Notes: generated by a model not told the origin, from the sequence alone. A DNA stretch of 64,000 nt from Branchiostoma floridae (GCF_000003815.2 NC_049982.1:33966073-34030072); one strand, 5' to 3'. Shown: positions 35,324 through 47,419, counted from the stretch's first letter. Numbers and translations: made by a program.

Positions 35324-37860
35324 AAACGATGCTGGGACACCAAACAGCGAGTACTGGAAGTACGTCGACGACCTTAACCTGGGAGAAAACCGCCCGATTG
35401 ACTCACTTTCATCCATGCAGGATGAGTTAGACAGCTTGCAGAACTGGTCTGACAGAAACCACATGTTGCTGAAGCCCAAAAAGTGTTTAGTTATGCAGAT
35501 TTGCTTCATGCGTCGACCCCCACCAGCCCCAGTCCTTACACTGGGAGGTAAGGTGCTCACCGTGGTGACACAAGCGAGACTACTTGGTCTCCAGATTCAG
35601 TCGGACCTTGGGTGGGACGCACAAGTGGACAGTATGGTGACAAAGGGGAGCAGACGGCTGTTTCTACTGTGCAGACTGCGACGGAACGGCCTTCCAACAG
35701 CTGACCTCACTGCCATCTACTGCGGGTATGTTCGACCGTTGCTTGAGTACGCAGCTCCAGTTTGGAACACCGCCCTCAACAAAAAGCAAATCGACCGACT
35801 TGAACGCGTTTAGAAACGTGCCTGTAGGATTATGTTGGGCCGGCAGTATGTTTCATATCCTGACGCCTTGCAAACATTGACTCTACAATCACTTTCTGAA
35901 CGCAGACACGACCTCTCCTTGAACTTTGCCAAGAAAGTCCAACAGTCGCCACGCTTCTGTTCCTGGCTGCCTCCAACTCGAGGAGAACAGCATGGTAGAC
36001 AACTCAGAAACTCATGCCTGTATCCCCAACCCAGGGGCACTAGGCGATACACGACGAGCGCTAAGCCTACACTGGCTAAACTCCTCAGTGATGACCTACA
36101 GAACTGATCTGCAATTCGTACTGGGCAGTAAACTGGATTTTGACAAGTTCGAAAAGAGACCCACTTGTATATGAATGAACTTTATTGCACAACATTTGTA
36201 CATGGTACAATTGTAAGACAACAGTAACAAGTCAATTAATACAATGATACTCGTCTAAGTTCTAAAACTGCATACAAATATAGTATAGAAATGTTAACAT
36301 AAATGGCGTATTGACATAGTGTAATATGCAAGTTTGACAAGTTGGTCCGTTACTGTACAATAGATTCTCTCTTTTTTAGAACATTACAAATGTATTGGCC
36401 TAAATACGAAGATATGTAGTCTGGACATGACATAAGTAGATTGAAAGTACATGTGTTTGTCTTTGGTAAAGGTGTGCTAGATTTACTTGTGATCATATCC
36501 ATTAATTTTTGTCTATCTACGCTATATGTAGGACATGTCATTAAAAATGATATGTAGGACATGTCATTAGAATATGATACTCATCTTCAACACCATCTTT
36601 ACACGAAGGGCATTGCCTCTGGTTGGCTGGTATTTTACGGTACCGACCTCTTGCTATTTCCAAGCAGTGTGAACTAGTTCTTAATTTGGTTATGTTAACA
36701 GCAAAAGCTTTATTACGAACTGACGAAAGGTAATTTTCAAGTATGAACTGACTTATGATTTGGGAATAGGTTTTTAGTTTATTACAACTGTTTATTTCTT
36801 GACGCCAGCCAGAGAGAAATGTGTCTTTTAAACGTTCTTAGAATATGTTACCAAAGTGTTTGGCATGAACTGCAGGACTAAGCCAAACACTTTGGAAACC
36901 ATGCCTACACAAAATATCTTGAACATGGACAGTCCAGTCTAGTTCTTGTTCAACTGCCGTATCATATGCCTTCTTTACAATTCTATCATTGGGTAGGGTA
37001 CGTAGTCTAAGCCAGTATTTAATAAGCTGTGTTTGCATATCAATATATAATGGAAACATTCCTAATTCACCTCTGATGGCGGCGTTTCCAGAGCCTCTAG
37101 GGACACAGAGTAGCATTTTGCAATAGTTAAGAAGAACATATTCCAAGTCATGTATCTCATAGGACGTTGTAGGCTGTTCTAATACAATATTTCGATTAGC
37201 TAGGGTTTAGGAATTATATAAAACATTCAACTTATCTTTGTACTTCTTAAAACGCACAAGAACAGGACGACATGCTATTGTATCAGATTTCTTCCCAGTA
37301 CGGGCAACCTTAAGAATTATATCATGTACATTTGATCCCAAAATCGGAGACAACATTTTACAGACTTTCTCTCTAATGTTTTCATTTGAAACCTCTACTA
37401 TACCATTTACAATTAAGTCTCTGCATTTAATATTGGTCCCTAGTATCTCACTACAATAAAGTAGAATAGGCTTGACTAGGCTGTTAAATAAATCAAGGGA
37501 GAGGGAGATAGACGGATTGTAGTTAGATGCTAATAGAGATTTAAGTTTAAACTATGCGCAAAGGGCTTTTAATCTGATTTGTTTAGTAGAACGATTGAAA
37601 GATCCCGATGGGGTTATGTCTATTCCAAGATATATATAAGAGTCTGTGATGTTTATGGTCTGTCCCTATATGAATTGTAACTTATATTGATTGTAATTGT
37701 TAATGAGCAGATGTTATTTGAAAATATTGTAATCCTGTGAATAGTTTCATTTAATATTGATAACGTTGCGCTAGTTTTACTGTATGAGTCGGCGCAATTC
37801 AGTTTTTTACTGCAAAGCCGATTTTTTTATCAATAATAAACCATTTGCTTCTACTACTAC
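35324..37860 (+). mobile_element. 5'-truncated LINE (YVDD reverse transcriptase) inserted in satellite A
   Basis: Begins DAGTPNSEYWKYVDDLNLGE, i.e. in the catalytic core just before YVDD, and continues to a full C-terminus (RLLGLQIQSDLGWDAQVD, GYVRPLLEYAAPVW) ending at 36105-36107. There is one in-frame TAG at 35811-35813 (…LERV*KRACRIML); otherwise the frame is intact, so the insertion is young. The 3' UTR resumes at 37676 and ends with a (CTA)n tail at 37860. A second LINE interrupts the UTR. Type: CR1/L2-like APE LINE, clade not assigned. Confidence 0.85.
36177..37666 (-). mobile_element. Nested LINE fragment with 9-bp TSD and ORF1-like stretch
   Basis: Flanked by TATATGAAT (36168-36176 and 37667-37675). 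The minus-strand 3' end carries TGCAATAAAG near 36185. Translation gives TINITDSYIYLGIDITPSGS, LFNSLVKPILLYCSEILG, later RGSGNAAIRGELGMFPLYID and CPSCKDGVEDEYHILMTCP, the C-terminal half of a LINE RT with several stops. Between LYCSEILG and the NAAIRGELG part lies DLIVNGIVEVSNENIREKV through ACRPVLVRFKKYKDKLNVL, which resembles the C-terminal domain of an L1-type ORF1 protein. Confidence 0.7.
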
Positions 37861-38029
37861 TAAACACTAGCCTTAGCCGTAAGCCAGGGGTAGGGTGATG
37901 CGACTTCGAACCTGTGTGATACGAAAGTTATCACACGGTCCGTAACACCTGTATTGAACGATATCGCGGCCCAGGTATGACATAAATATGGAATACAACA
38001 TGGTGTATTCCGTATCACCCGAGGTTCCA

Positions 38030-38610
38030 GCCCGACCGCGGGAAGGATCGCCCGAGCTGGGATGGCTGGGACCGAGCGGCTAGCAAGGGGATAGCAGCGG
38101 TATTTTGGTCTAAAATTTCTGAAGAGGATAACTCAAGAAAGGAACAACGGATTTTCATGATTTTGGTATGTAGGTACCTTAGACAATGCTGTACTGAACA
38201 AAATACTAATATGCAAAATAAGGTAACATTTGCATAATTAATGACAATATTCAATCATAGCAGTATTTTCAATGTATCTCTTGTCCCCGGCATGATATGG
38301 TCTTGACATTTGGATGGTAGATAGCTTTCAGCGTCATGACAAAGTGAGGTTCAGCCCCCTAACATTTAAATGGAACTACAGAGCATTTTTGTAAAGACAT
38401 TTCAAAGAGGATAACTACAGAAGGGAACGACGAATGTCCATCATTTTAGGCATGCAGGTAGCTTAGGCAAAGACGTTCATAATGATATACATGTCATGCA
38501 AATGAGGACTTGATTTGAATGATTAATGAGGAAATTGTATAATTCCATTGTTTTCCATGACTGGACTTCGATGAATGTAATTACCTCCATGAAATGTCAT
38601 GGAATGGAGG
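38030..38610. repeat. ACCTCCATGAAAT-family repeat, inverted fragment
   Basis: Contains the complement of the family interior (ATTTCTGAAGAGGATAACTC, CATTTTTGTAAAGACATTTC) and reaches the palindrome CCTCCATGAAATGTCATGG at 38583. It merges into the duplicated segment that begins at 38581. Confidence 0.65.
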
Positions 38611-39129
38611 TTATATTTTCTGTTATGTGTCTCTGTCTGTGTACAAGATTACTCAAGAACGGCTGGATGGATTGGTTTCATACTTGTTGTGTTGGTGGGG
38701 TGTGATGAAAGCTCGAATCAATGAGATTTTGGGCGCCGTATCTGTCGTTATAATCGATGTAAAAATATCAGAAATCACCCCTATATCTGCGATATATTGG
38801 AACAGGCATCGTGCTTTAAGTGTTTGTTAATGGGCTTAGCTCCAAGCAGATAGTGAGGTGATTTGTATGACAGCTGTTTGGGGAACCCCGAGTTTTTTTA
38901 ATATGATAATTAGTTTTATTTATGTCTGCTTAGGATATTATGGAGATGTGAAGCGTAAGTATAATTGTAAGAAGTAGAGGTACATTTAACGGTAATGCTT
39001 AACAGGTATGGATGTCTCACATACTGTACTGCTGATTTGAGTGACATGGTGATTAAAATGCCATTAGGTCCTCTCATCTTAGATGGGTTGGGTGTCAGAA
39101 GTTTTATGGGCGATACAGATGTTCTGATT
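38581..39129. repeat. Duplicated segment, copy 1 (ends at assembly gap)
   Basis: Near-identical (about 99%) to 39609-40152. Seen differences are a 5-bp insertion (GGAAT after GTCAT), AGTGTTTGTTAA versus AGTGGTTGTTAA, and GGTGTCAGAAG versus GGTATCAGAAG. The copy ends exactly at the N run. Confidence 0.9.
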
Positions 39130-39229
39130 NNNNNNNNNNNNNNNNNNNNNNNNNNNNNNNNNNNNNNNNNNNNNNNNNNNNNNNNNNNNNNNNNNNNNNN
39201 NNNNNNNNNNNNNNNNNNNNNNNNNNNNN
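39130..39229. other. Assembly gap, 100 N
   Basis: Exactly 100 N at the end of duplicated copy 1. Confidence 0.98.
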
Positions 39230-39608
39230 GATGTGTTAGGTAATCCCCTGATCTGAACAGTTGTTGCGTATAGCACCTGGGTAGGGTAATGTACAGTTTA
39301 ACTCCTTAAGCACTGTTTCCCGATGCTGGGCAACTGTTTCCCGATGCTGGACAATTTGAATATGATAAATAACTTTGTATCTAGCCACTTGTGCCTTTGG
39401 GGACCTGGTGTGTTATACTTCGTTTGCGCTGTTAGATTTTGTGCTCCGCGTGGCTTATGCTGATGTTGTGTTGGTAAGTACTTGCATTATTATATATCGG
39501 GCATCAACTTGTCCCAGTATCCTACATGTAGGTATTGGTTGACGGATATTTCATGTCCTTTTGGTTGTGTTGATGATGTGTTTGTATCCTGTATTGTATT
39601 TCTTGTAT

Positions 39609-40152
39609 TTACCTCCATGAAATGTCATGGAGGTTATATTTTCTGTTATGTGTCTCTGTCTGTGTACAAGATTACTCAAGAACGGCTGGATGGATTGGTT
39701 TCATACTTGTTGTGTTGGTGGGGTGTGATGAAAGCTCGAATCAATGAGATTTTGGGCGCCGTATCTGTCGTTATAATCGATGTAAAAATATCAGAAATCA
39801 CCCCTATATCTGCGATATATTGGAACAGGCATCGTGCTTTAAGTGGTTGTTAATGGGCTTAGCTCCAAGCAGATAGTGAGGTGATTTGTATGACAGCTGT
39901 TTGGGGAACCCCGAGTTTTTTTAATATGATAATTAGTTTTATTTATGTCTGCTTAGGATATTATGGAGATGTGAAGCGTAAGTATAATTGTAAGAAGTAG
40001 AGGTACATTTAACGGTAATGCTTAACAGGTATGGATGTCTCACATACTGTACTGCTGATTTGAGTGACATGGTGATTAAAATGCCATTAGGTCCTCTCAT
40101 CTTAGATGGGTTGGGTATCAGAAGTTTTATGGGCGATACAGATGTTCTGATT
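39609..40152. repeat. Duplicated segment, copy 2
   Basis: Second copy of the 38581-39129 segment, including the same chance ORF (about 78 codons, ...YLLCWWGVMKARINEILG). Sequence continues past the point where copy 1 meets the gap. Confidence 0.9.
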
Positions 40153-40399
40153 TCGTTACGATAAGGGACAGTTGTTAGTTGTCTCTTTCGTAGCCAATGG
40201 TACTTGTTTTTTAGCAGACGGGGTTGGCGCCAAGTATTCATCTTACAGTTGGTGTAGGGCTGTCAGAGGAAAGTGTGCATCTCGTTTTTGTACCGTGTGA
40301 ACAGCTGATGTTATGACATATTGGTGGAAAATCAAATCACCATCTGACTAAAGTTGGCCACATCCCTTCTTCTTTCTGAGTTTCCCAACGTCCTCCCAC

Positions 40400-40680
40400 C
40401 ACACCGCTCTGAGGCACATAGTCGAACACAACCTCAGTAATGCTGACAACCTTAGACAGTTTAAATGCCAAACATCAAGCTTAAGGAACACCACGCTACC
40501 ATATGCCGTCGACCTCTTAAACGCACATTACACAATTAAGTGTCACATTTTAATAATTACTAATCAGATGGACATCCTCTGTGTCATTAAATAAATACAC
40601 CACTACTTTCCCATAACATTTATAACCATTACTCTCAAATACAACCGACTATAAACATACATACCATCCACAAAAAAGCA
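40400..40680 (+). mobile_element. Possible LINE 3' end
   Basis: A plus-strand stretch reads NLRQFKCQTSSLRNTTLPYA and VDLLNAHYT before a stop, resembling the final residues of some LINE reverse transcriptases, followed by A/T-rich DNA with AATAAATA. Weak, short evidence. Confidence 0.3.
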
Positions 40681-40687
40681 ATAAATA

Positions 40688-40950
40688 TTTCATGGAGGTA
40701 TGAGGTCCCCGAACTCTAGTTTATGATAGGTGGTACAAAAGCAGATACCAAATATGCAAATGAGGAACTGATTTGCATCATATATGCAACAGCTTAATTA
40801 TTGACAATGGAATTTTTATACTTGTCACATGTGTATGTCAATGATGAACATCACTTTGCATGAATCATATAAATGTGCAATTCATTTGCATAAAATTTAC
40901 AAAATCTCTAAATAATTCATCAAGGTATGAGGTCGCCGAACTCTTGTCTT
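40688..40950. repeat. ACCTCCATGAAAT-family ends, two inverted copies
   Basis: TTTCATGGAGGTATGAGGTC with CGAACTCTAGTTT at about 40690-40725, and TCATCAAGGTATGAGGTCGC with CGAACTCTTG near 40918-40950. Both are complements of the family's outer end. Confidence 0.6.
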
Positions 40951-40999
40951 GTTGTGGGGTGTACCTGTAGCTAAATTGGTAGCTGCCTCACAGTTGTGC

Positions 41000-42430
41000 T
41001 CCCTGTATCAATTACATACTTGGTATCTGAAAGCCCGGACCCACAAGGGCGCCTGAACATAAGAAATTGAAGTCGAGGTCTTCATCGACTTCAGATGGAC
41101 GAACAACAACAACAACAAGAACTGGGAGCCCCCCATGCATTTTTGGCCTCCTAGCCACTTGTTACAGTGCAACAGAACTTCCAGTGTTGATATAGTCCAA
41201 TCTCTATATGCTTGGTATTTTCGGCCAGAGAGTAAGTAGTGTAGGTTTTGACAGCAGTAGCCAGTTATGTTTGTTGACGTTGTTAGAAAATAACTCAAGA
41301 GGTTCACAGATTTTTGGCATGTAAACAGCTGGAGTGATACTCTGAGGGCTAATTATGCAGATCGGTATAATTTGCATGATTAATGAGCATTAAGGATTAA
41401 GATTATTTGGCAAAGGTACGAGGTTATGAAACTCCTAGAAATAAGCATCGGGTAGTTCATTGTACAGTAAAAAAAAAGGTTAACCTTCGTCAAAAGGTTT
41501 TGTTTTGAGCGTGTTTGTATGTCTGTCTGTTTCCTCAAAAATATATTGAATTTCGATAGAAATGTCAATGAACCAAAATGTCAGTGAAATAGCTCTTTAA
41601 TTTAACTGTTTGTAATTATTGAATTTTTGCAATCAAAAAGTGATCACTGATATGTAAATTTGTCATTTAGAAATGTACATGAGCCACTATTTACATAAAT
41701 TGTATATGGGGAAAAGTACATCTCTGCAGTGGATTATTTAACAGTCAATAACGCATGTTGATGTGTTTTCTTTTTGGAGACGCCCCAGAGGTGAGCCTAT
41801 ATATGGTACATTATTGTGAGCAATCTGCAAGACTTCTAGGAATCGTACAGGATTGTGTCCACAGGAATACCAGTTCACAGGATTGTGAAAACACACATTT
41901 TCTTGTTACCGTGTACTTGGAAAGACCAACATATTTTGTACTAGTCAAAAAGGAGAGACATGGCAAGAAGTTGGTAACAAAGCAAGAGGTTTAACAAATA
42001 ATTCCACCAGGTGCAATAGGCGGTATTATAGCACCCGCGGCTGGTAGAATTATGAGAGTCGATGTTAGACGTCGCCATCAATCAAGACGTCGTTAATCCA
42101 GACCAACTGACAGTTGGTAAACAAGATATAATTGTTATCTTTCCCTTTAGAGAATACCTTATGTGTGTATGGCCTTAAAGATTTCTACAAAATATTCTTT
42201 TCTGACTGTCGCAATATGCTGGTCCTTCTAAACTATAATATTTAATGTCCTAATTTAGGGAAGGGGTCATACTGCATCAAATTTGCCCTTCAACAAGATT
42301 GAAAAGATTGTGCACACCCGGATTCAATTACAAAGACAATTTACATTAAGAAATAAACAAAGGGGCTGCCATTGGTATTGTTGCCTGTATGTGTACAGGA
42401 CAGCAGGGTTAGCATCATTCAAATTACAAG
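41000..42430. other. Non-coding stretch, little recognisable
   Basis: A short ACA/AAC run (41100), a GGAGACGCCCCAGAGG segment (41777) related to one at about 11777, and otherwise unique AT-rich DNA. No convincing ORF. Confidence 0.5.
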
Positions 42431-42438
42431 TTAAGAGT

Positions 42439-43630
42439 ATACTTTGAAGAGTTCGGAATCTCAAGCATATATACGCCCGTAAGTGTTACGTAGCGGTAGG
42501 CTAAGGGGAACCTATAATCGAGAATATCTCGGCAACAGTGCACAATAGAATTATGCGGTTTGTGGCTTCCTATTCCCTACCTAGAGACCTTTCTAACGAT
42601 ACCAAGTTGGACCCGCCGGAATAACTCTGAAGACTTCGGAATCTCAAGCGTATATACGGCCGTATGTATTACGTAGCGGTAGGCTATGGTGAACCTATGA
42701 TCGAGAATATCTCGGCAACAATGCACAATAGAATTATGCGGTTTGTGGCTTACTATTCCCTACCTAGAGACCATTCTAACGATACCAAGTTTGACCCGCC
42801 GGAATAACTCTGAAGACGTCGGAATCCCAAGCGTATATACGACCGTATGCATTACGTAGCGGTAGGCTAAGGTGAACCTATGATCGAAAATATCTCGGTA
42901 ACAATGCAGAATAGAAGTATGCGGATTGTGGCTTAATATTCCCTACCTAGAGACCTTTCTAACGATACCAAGTTTGACCCGACGGAATAACTCTGAAGTC
43001 TTCGGAATCTCAAGCGTATATACGCCCCTATGTATTACGTAGCGGTAGGCTTAGGTGAACCTATGATCGAGAATATCTCGGCAACAATGCACAATAGAAT
43101 TATGCAATTTGTGGCTTAATATTCCCTACCTAAAGACCTTTCTAACGATACCAAGTTGGACCCGCCGGAATAACTCTGAAGTCTTCGGAATCTCAAGCGT
43201 ATATACGCCCGTATGTATTACGTAGCGGTTACGGCTAAGGTGAACCTATGATCGAGAATATCTCGGCAACAATGCACAATAGAATTATGCGGTTTGTGGC
43301 TTACTATTCCCTACCTAAAGACCATTCTAACGATACCAAGTTTGACCCGCCGGATTAACTCTGAAGACTTCGGAATCTCAAGCGTATATACGACCGTATG
43401 TGTTACGTGGCGGTTACGGCTAAGGCGCCCGTATGTGTTACGGTTATCTCGGCAACAATGCACAATAGAATTATGCGGTTTGTGGCTTCTATTCCCTACC
43501 TAGAGACCTTTCTAACGATACCAAGTTTGACCCGCCGGAATAACTCTGAAGACTTCGGAATCTCAAGCGTATATACGCCCGTATGTGTTACGTAGCGGTA
43601 GGCTAAGGTGAACCTATGATCGAGAATACC
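42439..43630. repeat. Satellite B, ~185-bp unit, about 7 copies
   Basis: Successive starts at about 42445, 42630, 42818, 43005, 43187, 43369 and 43551, each with CGGAATCTCAAGCGTATATA, TACGTAGCGGTAGGCTAAGG, GAATATCTCGGCAACAATGC and CTAACGATACCAAGTT. The 43369 copy has a scrambled middle (repeat of GTATGTGTTACG). Confidence 0.9.
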
Positions 43631-44262
43631 AAGCTTGGTATGGTTGGAAAGGTCCCCTAGTAAGGAATCGAAAGATGAAAACCGCAGTCCAATCCGATAC
43701 TTCCTTGTTGAGATATTCTTGAGTATACGGACTCTATTTGGGCGCAACCTCTAGCTACCTTCTGGAAACACCATGTGTCAGGGTACCGGGTAGGGACTTA
43801 ATAACGCAATTGTAGTTTAGGCTTTAAGTTCCGGGCTAGCAAGCTTGGTATGGTTGGAAAGGTCCCTTAGTAAGGAATTGAATGATGAAAACTGCAGTCC
43901 AATCTGATACTTCCTTGTTGAGATATTTTTGAGTATACGGACTCTATTTGGGCGCAACCGCTAACTACCTTTGGGAAACACCACCTGTCACGGTACCGAG
44001 TAGGGACTTAATAACGCAATTGTAGTTTAGGCTTTAAGTTCCGGCCTAGCAATCTTGGTATGGTTGGAAAGGTCCCTTAGTAAGGAATTGAATGATGAAA
44101 ACTGCAGTCCAATCCGATACTTCCTTGTTGAGATATTCTTGAGTATACGGACTCTATTTGGGCGCAACCTCTAGCTACCTTTTGGAAACACCACCTGTCA
44201 CAGTACCGGGTAGGCAGTTAATAGCGCAATTGTAGCTTAGGCTTTAAGTTCCGCCAAGCAAG
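43628..44262. repeat. Satellite C, ~208-bp unit, 3 copies
   Basis: Copies begin at about 43628, 43838 and 44046 with CTTGGTATGGTTGGAAAGGT. Each contains GATGAAAACTGCAGTCCAAT, CTTCCTTGTTGAGATATT and GAGTATACGGACTCTATTTG. The core GATGAAAACYGC...CCAATCYGATACTTCCTTGTT aligns with satellite A. Confidence 0.9.
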
Positions 44263-45358
44263 CTCATGGAGCAAGTTTCATGGAGCCAGCTCTATGCACT
44301 TTGAATACATACGATTGGTTCTCGTCACAACAGGAAAAATCTTAGTTCGCTATAGAGCCGCCCTTGTAAACGAAAAACAAGTTTCATGGAGCCAGCTCTA
44401 TGCACTTTGAATACATACGATTGGTTCTCGTCACCACAGGAAAAATCTCAGTCCGCTATAGGGCCGCCCTTGTAAACGAAAAACAAGTTTCATGGAGCCA
44501 GCTCTATGCACTTTTGAATGTATACAATTGGTTCTCGTCACAACAGGAAAAATCGTAGTCTGCTATGGGGCGGCCCTTGTAAACGAAAAACAAGTTTCAT
44601 CGAGCCAGCTCTATGCTATATGCACTTTGAATGTATACAATTGGTTCACGTCACCACAGGAAAAATCTTAGTCCGCTATGGGGCCGCCCTTGTAAACGGA
44701 AAACAAGTTGTATGGATCCAGGTCTATGCACTTTGAATGTATACAATTTGTTCACGTCACCACAGGAAAAATCTTAGCCTGTTATAGGGCCACCCTTGTA
44801 AACGAAAAACACGTTTCATGGAGCTAGCTCTATGCTATATGCACTTTTGAATGTATACAATTGGTTCACGTCACCACAGGAAAATCTTAGTCCGCTATGA
44901 GGCCGCCATTGTAAACGAAAAACGAGTTTCATGGAGCCAGCTCCATGCACATTTGAATGTATACAATTGGTTCTCGTCACCACAGGAAAAATCTTAGTCC
45001 GCTATGGGGCCGCCCTTGTAAACGAAAAACAAGTTTCATGGAGCCAGCTCTATGCACTTTTGAATGTATACAATTGGCTCTCGTCACCACAGAAAAAATC
45101 ATAGTCCGCTATGGGGCCGCCCTTGTAAACGAAAAACAAGTTTCATCGAGCCAGCTCTATGCACATTTGAATGTATACAATTGGTTCTCGTCACCACAGG
45201 AAAAATCTTAGTCCGCTATGGGTCCGCCCTTGTAAACGAAAAACACGTTTCACGGAGCCAGCTCTATGCTATATGCACTTTTGAATGTATACAATTGGTT
45301 CACGTCACCACAGGAAAAATTTTAGTCCGCTATAGGGCCGCCCTTGTAAAACTGGCTC
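44263..45358. repeat. Satellite D, ~109-bp unit, about 10 copies
   Basis: GTTTCATGGAGCCAGCTCTA recurs at about 44272, 44379, 44488, 44597, 44705, 44814, 44927, 45031, 45140 and 45248, with GGTTCTCGTCACCACAGG and GGGCCGCCCTTGTAAACG in each. Some units carry an extra CTATATG. The ORFs over it are translations of the repeat. Confidence 0.92.
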
Positions 45359-47096
45359 CATAAAACTAGCCGTTATGCCACGACTAGAGTCCATACGATC
45401 ATTAATGATATAATTTGCCCGGCCGCAACTTGAACCCTCACTTGGAATCGCGTTATTAAGGGATCACCCTACCCCTGACTTATGAATAAGACAAGCGGTT
45501 ATGCCACGACTAGAGTCTATACGATCAAGATTATCTCGACCAGGATGTATGCGATTGGCAAGCAGTTTTCATTTTCCAATAGCGCGCAAAGACACCATTT
45601 GAACGATATGAAGTTTGCCCGGCCGCAACTTGAACCCTCACTTGAAATCGCGTTATTAAGGTATCACCCTACACCTGACTTACGGCTAAGACTAGCGGTT
45701 ATGCGAAGACTGGAGTCCATACGATCGAGGTTATCTCGGCAAAAAAGCATCCGATTGGCAAGCGTTTTTCATCTTTCAATAGCTCGCAAAGAGACCCTTT
45801 GAATGATATGAAGTTTGCCCGACCGCAACTTGAACCCTCACTTGGAATTGCGTTATTAAGGCATTACCCTATCCCTGACTTTCGGCTAAGACTAGCCGTT
45901 ATGCCATGACTAGAGTCCATACGATCGAGATTATCTAGGCAAGGATGTATGCGATTGGCAAGCGGTTTTCATCTTCCAATAGCGCGCAAAGTGACCTCTT
46001 GAATAATATTAAATTTGCCCGGCCTCAACTTGAACCGTAAACTTGGAATCGCATTATTAAGTCATCACCCTACCCTTGACTTATGGATAAGACTAGCGGT
46101 TATGCCACGACTCGCGTCTATACGATCGAGGGTATCTCGGCAAGAAAGCATCCGATTGGCAAGCGGTTTTCATCTTCCAATAGCGCGCAAAGTTACCTCT
46201 TGAATGATATTAAACTTGCCCGGCCCCAACTTGAACCCTTACTTGGAATCGCGTTATTAAGTCATCACCCTACCCCTGACTTATGGATAAGACTAGCCGT
46301 TATGCCACGACTAGAGTCCATACGATCGAGATTATCTTGGCAAGAAAGCATCCGATTGGCAAGCAGTTTTCATCTTCCAATAGCGCGCAAAGAGACCTTT
46401 CCAATGAGTTAAAACCTACCCGGCCGCAACTTCAACCCTCACTCGTAATCGTGTATTTAAGGCATCACCATACCCCTGACTTACGGCTAAGACACGGCGA
46501 AGACTAGCGGCTTTGCCACGACTAGAGTTCATTTGATCAAGATTATCTCGTGAAGGACGTATGCGATTGGCAAGCGGTTTTCATCTTCCAATAGGGCGCA
46601 AAGTGACCTCTTGAATGATATTAAACTTGACCGGACGCAACTTGAACCCTCACTTGGAATCGCGTTATTAAGGCATCACCATACCCCTGACTTACGGCTA
46701 AGACACGGCGAAGACTAGCGGCTTTGCCACGACTAGAGTTCATTTGATCAAGATTATCTCGGCAAGGAAGCATCCGATTGGCAAGTGGTTTTCATCTTCC
46801 GATAGCGCGCAAAGGGACCTTTCTAATGATGGCCGCAACTTGAACCCTCACTCGGAATCTCGTAAATAAGGCATCACCCTACCCCTGACTTACGGCTAAG
46901 ACACGGCGAAGACTAGCGGCTTTGCCACGACAAGAGTCCATACGATCGAGATTATCTCGGCAAGGATGTATGCGATTGGCAAGCGGTTTTCATCTTCCAA
47001 CAGTGCACAAAGAGACCTTTCGAATGATATAAAGTTTGCCCGGCCGCAACTTGAACCCTAACTTGGAATCGCGTTATTAAGGGATCACCCTACCCC
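45359..47096 (-). repeat. Satellite E, ~200-bp unit, about 9 copies
   Basis: CGCAACTTGAACCCTCACTT recurs about every 200 bp from 45426 to 47046, with CGATCGAGATTATCTCGGCA, GGCAAGCGGTTTTCATCTTC and CACCCTACCCCTGACTTA. On the reverse strand it matches satellite A through CAGGGGTAGGGTGAT, GATGAAAACCGCTT and CGAGATA. Some copies carry a 14-bp GACACGGCGAAGACTA insertion shared by neighbours, showing local unequal exchange. Confidence 0.9.
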
Positions 47097-47122
47097 CACC
47101 CGATACATACAGTATTCATTCT

Positions 47123-47410
47123 ACTAAGCCAGGAATCCTGGTATAGGATTCATGCTAGGTAGCAGTGTAAAGGAATCCTTTAGTCCTTCAAAGGATTCCT
47201 TTGACATGTTCCTAGCATGAATCCGAATCTTATGGGATTCACGAACAGACCGACGGGAAGGTTTCACTTTAATCCCACAAAATGTCGGCGCCCAATTTAC
47301 ATGGGGCGCCGCCGTCAAGAGGATCGAAAGTGAAATATTATAAGGTCATCGATAGAAACTTCCGGAACAAGTTTTTGTTGGCAGTTACAAGTTAGTTCTC
47401 ATCATTTCAT
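47123..47410. repeat. Inverted-repeat partner of 58430-58600
   Basis: GGGAAGGTTTCACTTTAATC, GGTCATCGATAGAAACTTCC and GTTGGCAGTTACAAGTTAGT run in order here and as complements at 58440-58570. An internal hairpin lies at 47168-47215 (AGGAATCCTTTAGTCC / CAAAGGATTCCTTTGAC). It could be the ends of one element or dispersed copies. Confidence 0.6.
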
Positions 47411-47419
47411 TAGGACCAG

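Noticed and set aside
38594-39853. Conserved ORF (GGYIFCYVSLSVYKITQERL) as a duplicated gene
   Set aside because: It lies in the ACCTCCATGAAAT repeat family and the duplicated segment, so conservation reflects DNA duplication rather than protein constraint.
44518-45363. Repetitive ORFs (MYTIGSRH...)
   Set aside because: They translate satellite D; the unit length is not a multiple of three in all copies and stops interrupt them.
45482-46507. Repetitive ORFs (RYATTRVYTIE...)
   Set aside because: They translate satellite E; no gene-like start, splice signals or conserved protein.
34709-47096. Centromere or telomere satellite
   Set aside because: The arrays are only 3-10 copies long, diverse, mixed with LINEs, and near a gene; no telomeric TTAGGG arrays are seen.
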